Source: Bicyclus anynana
Taxonomy: Eukaryota > Arthropoda > Insecta > Lepidoptera > Nymphalidae
Length of the DNA: 64,000 nucleotides
NCBI RefSeq assembly: GCF_947172395.1
Contig: NC_069105.1
Span: 11,925,971-11,989,970 of the forward strand
Direction of reading: 5' to 3'
Shown here: in pieces, positions 40,641-53,039 of the stretch
How positions within the stretch are numbered: position 1 is the first letter of the stretch
How the letters are laid out: each line of letters starts with the position of its first letter
The notes under the pieces: generated by a model
What the model was told of the DNA's origin: nothing
What the model saw: only the letters and a program-made list of their open reading frames with translations
The model's database searches: none
Position numbers and translations under genes: made by a program

Positions 40641-40821
40641 AAATTGAAGCGTTCATACAGTGCTAGAATGGCGACCCCGCACTGAAAAGCGCAGTGCTGG
40701 TCGACCCCCTGCGAAAAGTACCATTGTGGAGGTGTTAAATATTGTAGGGAGTTGCTGCTTTTTAGAAGGCCCTACTAAAGCTCAGCATTGTGCCCCCCCC
40801 CCCCCAAACTGCACAGAACAG

Positions 40822-41074
40822 GTCTCCTCTCAAAATAAGAGAGGTTAGGCCAATAGGCCACCACGTTGGCCTAATGCGGGTTGGCAGAATTCACACACGC
40901 AGAGAATTAAGAAAATTCTCAGGTATGCAGGTCTCCTCACGATGTTTTTCCTTCACCGTTTGGGACACGTGATATTTAATTTCTTAAAATGCACACAACT
41001 GAAAAGTTATAGGTGCATGCCCGGATTCGAACCGAAGGCAGAGGTCATATCCACTGGGATATCACGGCTCTTAA
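40822..41074 (-). mobile_element. SINE family III, minus strand
   Basis: It carries AATTAAGAAAATTCTCAGGT, a CAACTGAAAAGTTATAGG segment and a head region with GGATTCGAACC. A short RTE-like scrap (40660-40715) and a 13-base C run lie just upstream. Confidence 0.8.
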
Positions 41075-41092
41075 ATATACAGTATTATGTAA

Positions 41093-41695
41093 TACTAGCG
41101 GACGCCCGCGACTTCGTCCGCGTAAATTTCGATGTCAACTTTACTACTACCCCTACCCTACCCTACCCCTACCCCTACCCTACCACTACCCCAACCCTAC
41201 CCTACCCCTACCCCTACCCTACCACTACCCCAACCCTACCCTACCCAACCAATACATCTACCCTACCCCTACCCCACCCTACCCTACCCCTACCCCCACC
41301 CTACCCCTACCCTACCCCAAACCTACCCCTACCTTACCTACACCCTACCCCCATCCTACCCCTACCCTCCCCGTACCCTATCCCTTTCCTACCCCTATCC
41401 CACCCGTACCCCTATCTCACGCCTATCCTACCCCTACCCTACCATCCCTATCCTACCCGTACCTCTACCATACCACTACCCTACCTCTACCCCTACCCTA
41501 CCACTACCCTAAACCCGGCCCTAAACCTACCCTACCCCTACACTACCCCTACGCTTCCCTACCCGTACCCTACTCTACCCTGTAACTTCTCTATCTTACT
41601 CCTACCCTTAGCAAAATCGGTCCAGTCCTTCGAGAGTGGTGGTATGACCAAGAGAAATAGCGATTTCTATGCTAATAATATAAAGAGGTAAAGTT
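41093..41695 (+). repeat. Family B repeat with an expanded CTACCC minisatellite
   Basis: The head TACTAGCGGACGCCCGCGAC is followed by about 450 bp (41145-41600) of degenerate CTACCC units, then the repeat's own 3' part (AAAATCGGTCCAGTCCTTCG). This shows that the minisatellite grew inside the mobile repeat. The three long overlapping proline-rich frames here are artefacts. Confidence 0.88.
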
Positions 41696-41860
41696 CGTCT
41701 GGTTGTAGGAGGTAATCTCTGGATCTACAGGACCGATTTGGAAAATTGTTTTACCAATAGAAAGCTACGTTATTTGCGAGTGTCATAGGCTATGTTTGAT
41801 CCCCATATTCACACGGGAACGGGAACTACGTAAATGAAAGCGCCGTGCGTCATATAGCGG
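41670..41860 (-). repeat. Family A-related copy, minus strand
   Basis: It runs from TAATAATATAAAGAGGTAAA to ACACGGGAACGGGAACTACG in inverted orientation. It abuts the preceding family B repeat. Confidence 0.65.
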
Positions 41861-42239
41861 AATTTCTGCGTCTTTTAGAAATTTTGTATTATCTCCGAAA
41901 CTATTCAAGTAATTAACATACTGTAAAGGGCAAATCTTATCTCCATAATATCCTTGTGATTATTAAATAATTTATTTTAATAAGGATTAAAGTTTAGTTG
42001 TATAAATAATGACGTAAACCTAAGTATATAAAATTAATAATTTTTAAAACACAAAAGGTACTATATCTGTATATATATAGAAGATAGATATATGGTGTCG
42101 CGGACTTTTTTGTAGAACTTTTAAAGATACATATAGTCTCCATACATTAATTTCAATTTTACACAATAGTTAAGGCAGCGCATGCGAATAAGTCTGCTTA
42201 AGAGGATTTTCAGTCCGACTTGTATGACAAAAACTGTGA

Positions 42240-42745
42240 TAACTCGGCTAATATATATGATACCAATATAAAATATAGCCTATAGCACTCCCCGATAATG
42301 TAGCATTCTACTGGTGAAAGAATTTTTAAAATCGGACCAGTAGTTCCGAAGATTACCCCATTTAAAAAATGTGACAAACTTACAAACTTACAAACTTTAC
42401 CTCTTTATAATATTAGTATAGATAACGCGGTAACGAGTAAAATATACATGAGATATCTACTCACATAAACAAATGGTTTATTGTTCTGTTTACTATCACG
42501 ATACGTTTACGTGTTGCGAGGATGTTCGGCTCGTGTTACACTAACGCTGAAATGCATTCAATAAACGAGACAACTACTTAAATAACACTAGCAGACGTCA
42601 CGCGGTTTCACCCGCGTAATTCCCGATCCTGTAGGAATACGGAGACGAAATTTAGCCTATAGCATTTGGGGATAGTGAAGCTTTCTAACAGTGAAAGAAT
42701 TTTTCAAATCGGTTCAGTAGTTTCGGAGCCTATTGAATGCGAATA
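42240..42745 (+). repeat. Two family A-related copies
   Basis: A head-less copy (42240-42422) ends TTTATAATATTAGTATAGAT. A second (42588-42745) starts CACTAGCAGACGTCACGCGG and ends near TTTCGGAGCCTATTGAATGC. Confidence 0.65.
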
Positions 42746-42954
42746 TAAAGTCAAACATCATCTTAAGTTCACCAACCCGCATTGACACAGCTTGGTGGCT
42801 CAAACCTCCATATCCCCACTCGTGAAAGGAGGAACGCCTGGCCCTAAAGTGGGCCATTAAATAGGGTGATTATGATGGCTTAATACCTAAGGTTAAATTG
42901 ACATAATCAATCAATCAGTTAATCAATCAATGATCTTTATTTTGCCAAAATTTG

Positions 42955-43350
42955 GTACATGAAAAAGGCTCAAAGTCACTCAGCAAGCGATGGAGCGATG
43001 CTATATATAGAGCTTTGCTTGGGGTCTCTCTGCGTGATCGAATCAGAATGTAGAGATCTGCAGATAAACCAAAGTCACTGACATAGCTTACCGAGTCGCG
43101 AAGTTAAAGTGGCAATGGGCAGGCCACATAGTTCGAAGAACCGATAGACGTTAGGGTTCTAAGGTGCTAGAATGGCGACCCCACACCGGAAAGCACAGTG
43201 TTGGTCGACCCCCCACTAGTTGTACCGCTGAAATCAAACGGGTTGCAGGGAGCCGCTGGATGCTGGCGGCTCGAGACCGTTGTGCTTGGAGGTCCATGCA
43301 AGAGGCCTCTGTCCAGCAGTGGACGTCCATTGGCTGATAATGGTGATGGT
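42955..43350 (+). pseudogene. RTE-like LINE 3' fragment
   Basis: It contains AAAGGCTCAAAGTCACTCAG, TCTCTGCGTGATCGAATCAG and the 3' end TGGACGTCCATTGGCTGATA followed by TGGTGATGG. Frames are broken by stops and indels. Confidence 0.8.
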
Positions 43351-43639
43351 AGATTAATGTAGATAAATTTCATACATAGGTCTCATAGACGTTAGACGTT
43401 AGACGTCGTACGTGACGTTAGTACATCCTCGTAAAACCATCGTCGGCATTAAGTCCCATCTTTGTAATTTTATTACTTATGGAAAATGTTGTTATCTTGT
43501 AACAATACAATGTTAGGTGGGGTTTTCTTTCATAGATACAAAAATGTCCGCGATATACGTATCTAATCTTAGAAGGAAAGCTCCAAATATACTTATTATA
43601 TCTTCTAAAAGATATAGCAACCTAAAATATCGTCGTCTT

Positions 43640-43835
43640 TTAAGATCAAAAATCAAAATTAAAAATCATTTATTTCAAGTAGGCTCAGTTTACAAGCACT
43701 TTTGACACGTCAGTTGACTATTTGTAAAGATTCTACCACCAGTTCGGAAGGCAGGTTCTGCTGAGAAGAAACCGGCAAGAAACTCAACAGTTTTAAAAAA
43801 ATCATACAGTAAAAATCATACATTATAATTTACAA
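43640..43835 (+). repeat. LINE-3'-end-like repeat, partner of 35600-35795
   Basis: It shares TTGACTATTTGTAAAGATTC and AAGAAACTCAACAGTTTTAA with the partner copy. Confidence 0.6.
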
Positions 43836-44084
43836 TTGATGATAACATTACAATTTCTTTTAGTTTTACTTTTTGTGTCAACAATAATCCCTTCACATAG
43901 CAACAAATTACTTTATTGGCTGCTGCACTAAACAAGGCAATAGGAAGGAACAAATTACGCAAACTTGAACTCTACGTTACATGGCCTTGCTTTAAGTAAT
44001 TGACATAATATAAACAAATGGTATGCATTTAGTTGATTATTATTAGAAGCTATATAAATATATAAAGTAGTTCCACGTGGATTA

Positions 44085-44235
44085 AATACTAGGGGGCGCC
44101 TCACGGTTTTACACCCATAGTTCTTGTTCACGTGGGAATACGGTGATAGAATATAGTCTATGTTATTCGCTGACAATGTAGTTTTTCACTTGTGAAAGAA
44201 TTTCCAAAATCGGTTAAGCGGTTTAACCGTGAAAC
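44085..44235 (+). repeat. Family A-related variant
   Basis: It starts TACTAGGGGGCGCCTCACGG and contains GTGGGAATACGGTGATAGAA and GAAAGAATTTCCAAAATCGG. It is a diverged member. Confidence 0.6.
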
Positions 44236-44354
44236 TTTTGCATTTCAAAGTAAACAAATTTCTCGTGAAATAATTTTTTTTTCGCATATGCCATGAACTT
44301 TTCCGGGATAAAAGTAGCCTATATGTTAATCAAGGGCATAATCTATCTTTTTTT

Positions 44355-44790
44355 TTGGCTGGCTTCGGCCGTGGCTGCCACCCTACCGGCAAAGACGTAC
44401 CGCCAAGCGTTCCGGTACGATGTCGTGTAGAAACCGAAAGGGGTGTGGATTTTCATCCTACCCCTAACAAGATAGCCCGCTTCCATCTTAGATTGCATTG
44501 ATTGTAGAGATACTGTAGTCAAGGGCTAACTTGTAAAGAAAAAAAAGCTATCTTAGCCAATTCAATTAAGTACGGATTGGCAGTCTTCACACATGCAGAG
44601 AATTAAGATAATTCTCAGGTATGCAAATTCTCATGGTGTTTCCTTATGATGTTTTTCATGTTTTGACACGTGATATTTAATTTTACACATTGCACACAAC
44701 TGAAAAGTTGGAGGTGCATGCCCTGGACCGGATTTGAACCTTCGACCTCCGAATCGCAGGCAGAGGTCCACTTGGCTATCGCGGCTTTAA
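44355..44790. mobile_element. 5'-truncated SINE II (+) followed by SINE III (-)
   Basis: SINE II body and A-rich tail occupy 44355-44547 (GGCAAAGACGTACCGCCAAG). SINE III on the minus strand occupies 44565-44790, with its tRNA-like head near 44730-44790. Confidence 0.8.
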
Positions 44791-45619
44791 AAAAATACCT
44801 ATCGATATTATAAGTTGCAATACATAATTTTTTAACTCTCATTTATTTATTTCTCCTTTTTTTTAATTTTTAACAATGTATAAAATACAAAACACTATTA
44901 AAAATTTATAAAAAAAATCCACCCTCCCGCTGCGGGACATTTGAGTGCCCAAGCAACCGGTGGTCAGGGATCCAGAGTGAGGAACCTCCTCACAATACGC
45001 GCCGTCTCGAGAATCACTGACTTCTGTATCCGACTCTTGATCCAACAGTTAAGCGAAAGCTTCTTAAGGTGTTGGTCGAAGCTTTATAATTATAATTATA
45101 CATAATTATTGTTATATTGTGCTATACCCGTGCATCTGTAATTAGCGTAAACAAATAGAATTATGTATTCTAATAATGGCTACTAGAATTACTAAAGGCT
45201 ATCATATTAGCAAATGGTAATCAGTTACTATTTAGTACACAAAACACAACCTATACATATTATAGGAAGCGTGGAGTCCCTATTATGGTCTGAACACGAG
45301 GCAAGCAGCGTCGCAATATCCGATTTATTGTATCTAGCTTCAGATAATCTGTTTAAAAATCCTATCAAGGGTTCTAACTGCAGATAACCTAATGATGTCT
45401 ATATTACTATATCACGGATATTACGAGTACAAGCTTTAGCGCTTTATGTCTAGGTTAAAGTGCCATGGAAACGAAAATTATACTAGCAGACGTTCGCGAC
45501 TTTGTCCGCCCTTATACCTCTTTAATCCGGCCGTGTAGGAATATCCGTTCTTAACGAGCATCATCATCATCATTAACCACCTATATTCGGTTGACTGATA
45601 ATAATGATGAGACTTAATA

Positions 45620-45930
45620 ACCATCATTACCATTAACAACCCATATTCGGCTCACTGATGAGCACGAGTCTCAGAATGAGAGGGGTTAGCCTAATAGTCC
45701 ATCACGCTGGCCCAATGCGGATTAGCAGACTTCACATAGTAGAGAATTGAGAAAAATGTCAGGTATGCAGATTTCCTCACGATGTTTTCACCATATGAGA
45801 CATGTGTTATTTAATTTCTTAAAATGCACATAAGTTGAAAGTTGGAGGCGCATGCCTCGGGCCGGATTCGAACCTACGCTCTTCGAGTCGAAGGCAGAGG
45901 TAGAGGTATATCTACTGGGCTATCACAGCA
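45620..45930 (-). mobile_element. SINE family III, minus strand
   Basis: The full family body is present, with the head near 45860-45930 (GCCGGATTCGAACC) and the tail side AACCCATATTCGGCTCACTG. Confidence 0.8.
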
Positions 45931-46389
45931 TGTATCTCATTCTATAGGATTTTCATTAAAATTGGAATTTAAAATCATGAATAGAAATCATATAGCCCTT
46001 GAGTCTTCTATGTAAGTAATAACATAAGATCAACATTTAATCAACCTCATTTTAAATTGAAAATTTATTGCACGCGGACGTGAATTGGATCATTTCATTA
46101 AAAGCATTGAGAATGCAATTAGCTACTGTTATAATTGACTTGAAGCGAACGCTTCGCGCCAGTTTTATTAACGGCGGCCATTTTTTATTTTATCTTTTTA
46201 TTGCATCGCTTTTCGCACAACTTGCAAAAAGAAAACTGCTATGTGCGAGTGGTGAGGTGGTCGTGTTCAAATAAAAAAAAAACGTTTATAATAACATTAC
46301 TGAAGTTTATTAAACTATTTATGTAAGTAATAAATAGTTTATAATCCATATTTATGGAAAAAACACCGGAAAAAAACTAAATAACGCGG

Positions 46390-46905
46390 TATAATTATGT
46401 CACCAAGTGCATTAATAACACAGTCCGAAATTCCTGAGTGCCTGAAGACAAAAGTCTTCGAACAGTGCGTGTTGCCAGTGATGACCTATGGTTCTGAGAC
46501 TTGGTCGCTAACTATGGGCCTCATAAGAAGGCTCAGTGTCACACAGCGGGCTATGTTAGGAGTACTTCTGCGTGATCAAATCAGAAATGAGGAGATTCGC
46601 AGAAGAACCAGTCACCGACATAGCTCAACGAGTTGCGATACTGAAGTAGCAATGGGCGGGGCACATAGTTCGAAGAGCCGATGGACGTTGGGGTCCCAAA
46701 GTGCTGTATGCCAAAGTGATGGCGATCCCGCACTAGTAAGCGCAATGTCGGTCGAACCCTCACCAGGTGGACAGACGACATCAAGCGAGTCGCAGGGATT
46801 CGCTGGATGCAGGTGGCTCAGTATCGTGATGTTTGGAAGTCCCTACAAAAGGCGTATGTCCTGCAGTGGACGTCCATCGGCTTATATGATGATGATGAAT
46901 GACAT
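46390..46905 (+). pseudogene. RTE-like LINE, C-terminal reverse-transcriptase fragment
   Basis: The frame begins with the recognisable tail of a non-LTR reverse transcriptase: PECLKTKVFEQCVLPVMTYG, then SETWSLT. Homology continues in shifted frames through DDIKRVAGIRWMQVAQYRD to the 3' end TGGACGTCCATCGGCTTATA plus TGATGATGA. The 170-codon open frame 46397-46909 is therefore a frameshifted relic. It is the longest of the RTE fragments here. Confidence 0.85.
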
Positions 46906-47599
46906 GTAATTCCAACAGACAGACATCAACGGAACCTATTGGAATCACTGGTTTACGTTTTGTACTTTTCAAATATGCAACTCTATAAAAAAATTGCAAA
47001 TAGACTCGATCGAATAATCTCGGATAATCGCTGTCCATATAGAATTCTATAGGAAGTAAAAATTATGCGGACCTAGTCATGTAGCTCCGCATTTTTAGAA
47101 AACTTGAAAAAAACCAAGTTACGCGGTAAAATTATGTAACCACGCGCATTGTTAACACATAATTACGCGTAATTCCAACAGACAGACATTACGGCGGCGG
47201 AATGATAAAGGTGACTTAATTTGTTTTGTTTTTCCTCACATTGTGTATCACTGTTTCGTGTTACTTTATATATTGTGATGTAAAATCTCTTTTGTGTTGT
47301 GTTGTCTTGGCAAAGGATTCACTTGTTAATGTTTTACCTTGAATATAGATAAGTTTTGCTCACGTCTACTAACTGTGGATTGTGGATTATGGGGCAAAGC
47401 AGTGCCCCCCGCTAAGTTTCAGAACAAGGCATATGCGTGGCAGGCACCTTCCTTCATCCTTTTCTCGAAGCTATTCAGGGCCTTTTCGACCCCGTACCTT
47501 CGTTCTGAGTAAATCTAGAAACCTTAATTTTCAGTCATCAAAGAGTGCGCGTAAATTATGAAACATGAAGGGGTTTTAAAAGCAGGAAAGTCATGTACA

Positions 47600-47755
47600 G
47601 TTTCTTCATCACAATCTCATCAGCCGATGGACGTTCACTACAGGACATTGGCCTTTTGTAAAGAGTTACAAACACCAGGGTTACCCGGCGACTTCTTAAT
47701 ATCTTCTATCCACCTGGTAGACCTAAACTCCGCTTTCTGGTGGGGATATAAGATC
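47600..47755 (-). pseudogene. RTE-like LINE 3' fragment, minus strand
   Basis: TCATCAGCCGATGGACGTTC marks the 3' end in inverse orientation, and GTAGACCTAAACTCCGC lies further in. It is a short, decayed fragment. Confidence 0.65.
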
Positions 47756-47837
47756 ATACTCAGTTTTAAAGTATCTGTTATATAGTATTTATGTTAAAAT
47801 CTATTCTATGATTGTTCTCAAGACAGATTAACCGTCT

Positions 47838-48095
47838 CATTAACAACCATATGGGCACAGTGTTGAGCAAGAGTAATAGGCTAATAGTCCACCACGCTGG
47901 CCTAATGTGGATTAGCAGACTTTACATACGAAGAGAATTCAGAAAATTCTCAGGTATGCAGGTTTTCTTCACTTTCACGTTTGAAGCACAGATTCTTACC
48001 TGCGCCGGAGCGTGTCTGTTAGAATCTGGTCCGGGCCATGCAATAGATCAAGAATGAAAAGCAGAGGTCATATCATCTATATCTAGGCTATCAAG
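47838..48095 (-). mobile_element. SINE family III, minus strand, decayed
   Basis: The body words AGAAAATTCTCAGGTATGCA and AATAGTCCACCACGCTGGCC are present. The head region near 48020-48095 is degraded. Confidence 0.7.
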
Positions 48096-48503
48096 ACTTC
48101 AATCTTTGTACAAATATTCGTCAATATCGGTTTATATTCATGTTTCTATACTTTGAAAAGGCGCAACAAGTCTTATTACACAGATTGCATGTAGTAAAAG
48201 ATAAATATATAAAGCAACAGTACCTACTCAGTGTAATAGTTAAGGTAATTTGTGTAATAACAGGTAAATTAACATAATCACCATGTTGGGCGTAATCGTG
48301 GTTGCTCAAAGCAAGCAGTTACTCGGATCTTTAACTGGCTGTTTATTATCTTTTATTTTAAATTAGCTGTATTATGATTTTAAATACTTACTTAGCTATC
48401 TAGCAACGAGCTACAGTTAGTAACAATAGTGAAAACATCCATTTTTATTTATTTATTTATTTATTTATCCATCTTCGATAGTTAAACGAATGATTCCATA
48501 GTT

Positions 48504-48828
48504 TGACGGCCTCCGACGCGCAGTAGTTTGCGCGGTGGATTTACAAAACCTGGAGGTCCTGGGTTCGATCCCCGGCTGGGCAGATTGAGATTTTCTAAAT
48601 TGGTCCAGGTCTGGCTGGTGGGAGGCTTCAGCCGTGGCTAGTTACCACCCTACCGGCAAAGACGTACCGCCAAGCGATTTAGCGTTCCGGTACGATGTCG
48701 TGTAGAAACCGAAAGGAGTGTGGATTTTCATCCTCCTTTAGTTAGCCCGCTTCCATCTTAGACTGCATCATCACTTACCATCAGGTGAGATTGCAGTCAA
48801 GGGCTAACTTGTAAAGAAAAAAAAAACA
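48504..48828 (+). mobile_element. SINE family II, full length
   Basis: It starts GACGGCCTCCGACGCGCAGT, has a B box GGTTCGATCCCC, and ends in GGGCTAACTTGTAAAG plus an A tail. Confidence 0.85.
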
Positions 48829-48904
48829 CTTATTGCATTCTTGAAGCGATGAAACAAAATTATAGTTTCTTCTTCTTTAAATCCTTTCATATTTAGTGGT
48901 GCAT

Positions 48905-49045
48905 CATCATTATCATTATCATTATCAACCCATATTCGGCTCACTGCTGAGCTCGAGTCTCCTCTCAGAATGAGGGGGTTAGGACAATAGTCCACTACGC
49001 TGTCTGCCAATCCGCATAGGGAAGGAGAATTAAGAAAATTGGTAT
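48905..49045 (-). mobile_element. SINE family III, minus strand, 3' part only
   Basis: ATTATCAACCCATATTCGGC and GCTGAGCTCGAGTCTCCTCT are followed by a shortened body. A TCATTA-rich tail precedes it. Confidence 0.75.
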
Positions 49046-49119
49046 GATTTGATTATTTGAGGCTGTGAAAGTAGTAAAACGTTTTAAAAAAATCGTTTAC
49101 CATTAAAATCCTACATTAT

Positions 49120-49405
49120 CCCTGATGAGCATATTCTATCCCCATATTCCCACGGGAACGGGAACTACGCGGGTGAAACTGGGTCGTCTGATAGTATCTA
49201 TGTACAGTGTGTTATAGGAACAGTACAGTACAGTACAGTGTGTTATAGTATCTATGTACATATACTAATATTATAAAGCTGAAGAGTTTGTTTGTTTGCT
49301 CGCTTGCTTGAACGCGGTTATTCTCAGGAACTACTGGTCCGGTTTGAAAAATTCTTTCTGTTTTAGAAAGCCCATTTTTTGAGATACATATATAGCTATA
49401 TAAGC
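49120..49405 (-). repeat. Two family A copies, minus strand, truncated
   Basis: ACGGGAACGGGAACTACGCG (49152 onward) and CTAATATTATAAAGCTGAAG (49265 onward) are inverted family A ends. A short ACAGTACAGT simple repeat lies between them near 49220. Confidence 0.7.
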
Positions 49406-49974
49406 TATATACTATCACGCTAAAACCAATAGGAGCGGAGTACCAATGAAGAATGTTTCAAAATCGAGGGATTTTTTCCTATTGAGAGCTTACGCTGCGT
49501 GCGTTGCGTAAACGCTTAAAGTTTTGCAAAAATCATGTATGACAGAATTGTTCCCCTTAAAAAGTCCTAAAAAAAAAGTCCGCCACAGTTACCGCGTATA
49601 GTGAAAAACTGAAATCCACGCGGACGAAGTCGCGACCGTCCGCTAGTTATACATATTTTAAGTAAAACAACTACGTACATACATTTTGCGTACGTAAATG
49701 ACCTTGTGAACGTATTTTGCATCGTTTTCCATTCAATTAGAGGCGTGAGGCGTGCTATCGCAGTTCTCATTGACCTGACACTTGCCTCTGTCTGATAAAC
49801 GGGGCGATAGATTAAAACTCACTTTTGTTTATCGTTCAAAATGTGTTTTTGTTGACCGTATTCGATAATTTGATTACAATAACGAGTAAACAGTGCTCGA
49901 TGACTTGTTTTGTAATATTTTAATGTCCATATACGTTTATATAATCAGAATTTAACAAACTCAGAAACTTTACA

Positions 49975-50170
49975 AACAATAAGAAAACTAATGTCTAACA
50001 AAGGTCACAACATTTGTCAGGACAACTTAATTAATAAATCAAACTGTAACCAAAATGAGACCCTTACAATGGCAGAGAATGACCTTGAGTGAAGTCAAGC
50101 ACTTGTGAACGTTGTGTGTAGGCTTAAGTACGTCCTTTACGGTTCACTTCACTCTCCCCACGTATCCCAA
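49975..50170 (-). repeat. Unclassified repeat E, minus strand
   Basis: CACAACATTTGTCAGGACAA and GAATGACCTTGAGTGAAGTC are the reverse complements of sequence in the copy at 53415-53600. Confidence 0.65.
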
Positions 50171-50773
50171 ATACCCATAAAGAATTACACAACAAGAAAT
50201 GTGGACTGTGGATGGCTTACACACACACTTACACACAAACTTTCGCTACTTTTTAAGAAAATCTTGGAATCTTAATTTTACCCAATTCCCGGTTTTTGAT
50301 TAGGATAAAATTTTGCACACGCTCTGAGTTCTGATGACAATACATGACCAGCTAAGAAACGTCATTACAAATCCAATATGGCGGACAGGCTATTTGAAAT
50401 GCACCCCCATGATATGGGTACCAAGCGAGTTTTTTAGTTTTTTAAACTATTCATTTGTATTTCAACTCATGGAAAAACAGAATTTCAACCGATGTCGCGG
50501 GCAACGGTTAGTTTAAGAGAAAAAAGTAAGATCTAGGACCTTGCTAAATTAGTCCACCTTTGTGCTTTTAAGGGTTAATCAAAACACTGTCTTATTTGTT
50601 TTTTTATTTTTGTTTCAGGTAATAATAATCATAACTGCCGTGACTCGGCAAAACGTTTGTAATTTAAATTAGATTGCAGAACGTAATGTTCCAAGAACTA
50701 AGGTAATTCTAAAGTCTAGACTTTTCTATTATATAGGGTGTTCACTTGAATTGCGATCGATGATAAAACCCTA

Positions 50774-51030
50774 TCGTAAGCCCTCATTCGCACGAGAGTT
50801 CTTTTAACGGACGTCAAAAAAGCGTTCAAATATAGTATGATGATATATGAAGGTATATTTCCAACGCCCAAAATTGAAGCGTTTTTAAAACTCGACGCTT
50901 CTTTATCGAGTAGTGTTTCATTTTCAATTTAAGGCGTTGGAAATTTATTAACTCTCGAATGAGGAATGTGGACTAAGTCCTCATTCGCACGAGAGTTTTA
51001 TTAACGGACGTTTAAAAAGCGTTCAACACG
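50774..51030. mobile_element. MITE with CCTCATTCGCACGAGAGTT end, plus a partial second copy
   Basis: The element 50776-50966 ends with the inverted GTTAATAAATTTCC and CTCGAATGAGG. A second head (50978-51030) follows within 12 bp. It is related to the split copy at 31282-31580. Confidence 0.7.
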
Positions 51031-51539
51031 AATTAGTCGTTTGAATAATAGTGCAATGGTAAATTACTTTGACAGGTGTGATGCTCCCTTTGACAGGTGG
51101 TGCATAATTCAGACTACTGCGCTTTCTCTGTTACTTTTGCGGGGTCCTTAATCATAAACTAATTTTGATGCATGATATTTTGGTGCGTCGTGTAAAGGCT
51201 CATGCTGGGGATTGAACCTAAGACCGATACTGACGAGTATAATAATCATTATGATCCTCGTGATGAAAAAACCGAGGAAAGGCAAATTAATTAAATGTTG
51301 CCGCTCCTTCGTATTGTTTCAGTGAATAATGACATGCGTGTTCTATTTGTCATTGCTTTAATTACATACATTTTAGGGATCCGTAGTTCAATACGAAAAT
51401 ACGGAACCCGTATAGTATCACTTTTTGTCTGTTCGTCTATCAAGACTCTTTAACGAGAACACGTCGAAGTATCGAGTTGAAATTAAAGAACTAAACCTTT
51501 CTGAGTTTAATATCAAGTATATTAAACTCAGAATTAAAT

Positions 51540-51866
51540 TAGTGGTATGCGCGGTGGATTTACAAAACGGAGGTCCTGGGTTCGATCCCCGGCTGGGCAG
51601 ATTGAGTTTTTCTTAATTGGTCCAGGTCTGGCTGGTGTGAGGCTTCGGCCGTGGCTAGTTACCACCCTACTGGCAAAGACGTACCGCCAAGCGATTGAGC
51701 GTTCCGGTACGATACCGTGTAGAAACCGAAAGGGGTGTGGATTCATCCTCCTCCTTACAAGTTAGCCCGCTTCCATCTAAGACTACATCATCACTTACCA
51801 TCAGGTGAGATTGTAGTCAAGGGCTAACTTATAAACAATAAAAAAAAATAAAAATAAAAAAAAAAT
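51540..51866 (+). mobile_element. SINE family II, 5'-truncated
   Basis: It starts inside the A box (AGTGGTATGCGCGGTGGATT) and ends in an A-rich tail with AAAT interruptions. Confidence 0.85.
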
Positions 51867-52003
51867 CTGGTTCTAATTGAGTTTTTTTGTTTTTTTTTTT
51901 AAAAAGACTATCCAAACTATTAGTAACATCCCTGCAGCCTATAAGAGCATAGCATCAATGAAAATTGTGGCAAAAACAAAAACTTACACAAATATGTATT
52001 ATG

Positions 52004-52185
52004 TACTAGCAGACGCCGCGTGGATACCGATCCCGTAAGAATACAGGGACAAAATATAGCCTGCAATCGGGGGTAGTGGAACTTTCAAACGTGAAAAAGT
52101 ATTCAAATCGGTTCAGTAGTTTCAGAGCCTATTTAATGCAAACAAACAAACAATCAAACCTTTCCCCTTTTTATTTATATAGATG
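52004..52185 (+). repeat. Family A-related copy
   Basis: It starts TACTAGCAGACGCCGCGTGG and ends TTTATTTATATAGATG. Confidence 0.65.
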
Positions 52186-52217
52186 TTCCCTTATATCATC
52201 ATCTCCTTACCCTTATC

Positions 52218-52610
52218 CCATTTAAGTGGGGTCGGAAAAATATGTCAATCTTTTCCATTCGTCTCTATTACTCGTCAACTCATCATCCACTCCTTTTACA
52301 CACATGTCCTCTTTCTCACAATCCAACCATCTCTTCTTTGGCCTTCCTCTCCTCTTATGTCCTTCCACTTGCACATTCAACATTTTTCTAGTAATATGAC
52401 TTTCCTCTCTACACATTACATGTCCATACAAAGCTAACCTTCTACTCCTCAATTTTTCTGTCACTGGCGTCACCTTCAGACTTCCTCTTATATACTCATT
52501 CCTTATTTTATCTATTCTTGTCACGCCACACATCCATCTCAACATACGCATTTCGTTCACATGCATTCGTTTACTATCCATCCCTTTGTTGTGTTCCCTT
52601 ATATAACTTC
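52218..52610 (-). pseudogene. Second non-LTR retrotransposon family, C-terminal fragment
   Basis: On the minus strand the frame reads NEMRMLRWMCGVTRIDKIRN and later GRPKKRWLDCEKEDM, which is the conserved tail of an RTE-type reverse transcriptase distinct from the other fragments. It lies in a 179-codon frame (52222-52761); only about its last 115 residues look homologous. The catalytic domain is missing. Confidence 0.8.
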
Positions 52611-53039
52611 TAAAAAAGATTTTTAGGTACACAAAGTCACAGGCGTTCTTTAGTTCATAAAATAAACACGTATGGATACAAGAAGTATATATTTCCGACG
52701 GATTCATTAAACCAGATATGATAGGGAAATGAGCTCCACCCAAACTTATACTTAGTTGCAATTAATATGTCTTGTTCTAATGGCATGCTGATATATTATT
52801 ACGTTGGTTCTCAGAATAGGAAATTGATATATTTGCATTTTTATAATACAACTTCGCTGGAAGGATGTTTCGCAATCCGCTATAGCTAATTTAATATGAG
52901 GTAAAGATGATCGTATATTGATAGCGATATCGTTGGTTCGGTCGGACTCTGCGGCTACTAATTGTGAGGTTATCTACTGTAACTATGTACTTTTTTGGGT
53001 CATAAACTGGTTACAATAATATCACAATGTTATAGGAAA

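Noticed and set aside
40793..40805. 13-base C run as a functional G-quadruplex partner
   Set aside because: A single homopolymer next to SINE and RTE scraps is more simply a mutation or sequencing artefact; nothing else supports function.
41013..41691. Three long overlapping proline-rich open frames
   Set aside because: They coincide with a degenerate CTACCC minisatellite inside a family B repeat and have no domain or splice support.
46068..46274. 68-codon open frame with hydrophobic stretch
   Set aside because: No homology or splice context; the region has MITE-like words and is flanked by repeats.
52614..52761. N-terminal part of the 179-codon minus frame as a novel domain
   Set aside because: Only the downstream part matches a retrotransposon tail; the upstream codons read through unrelated AT-rich sequence.
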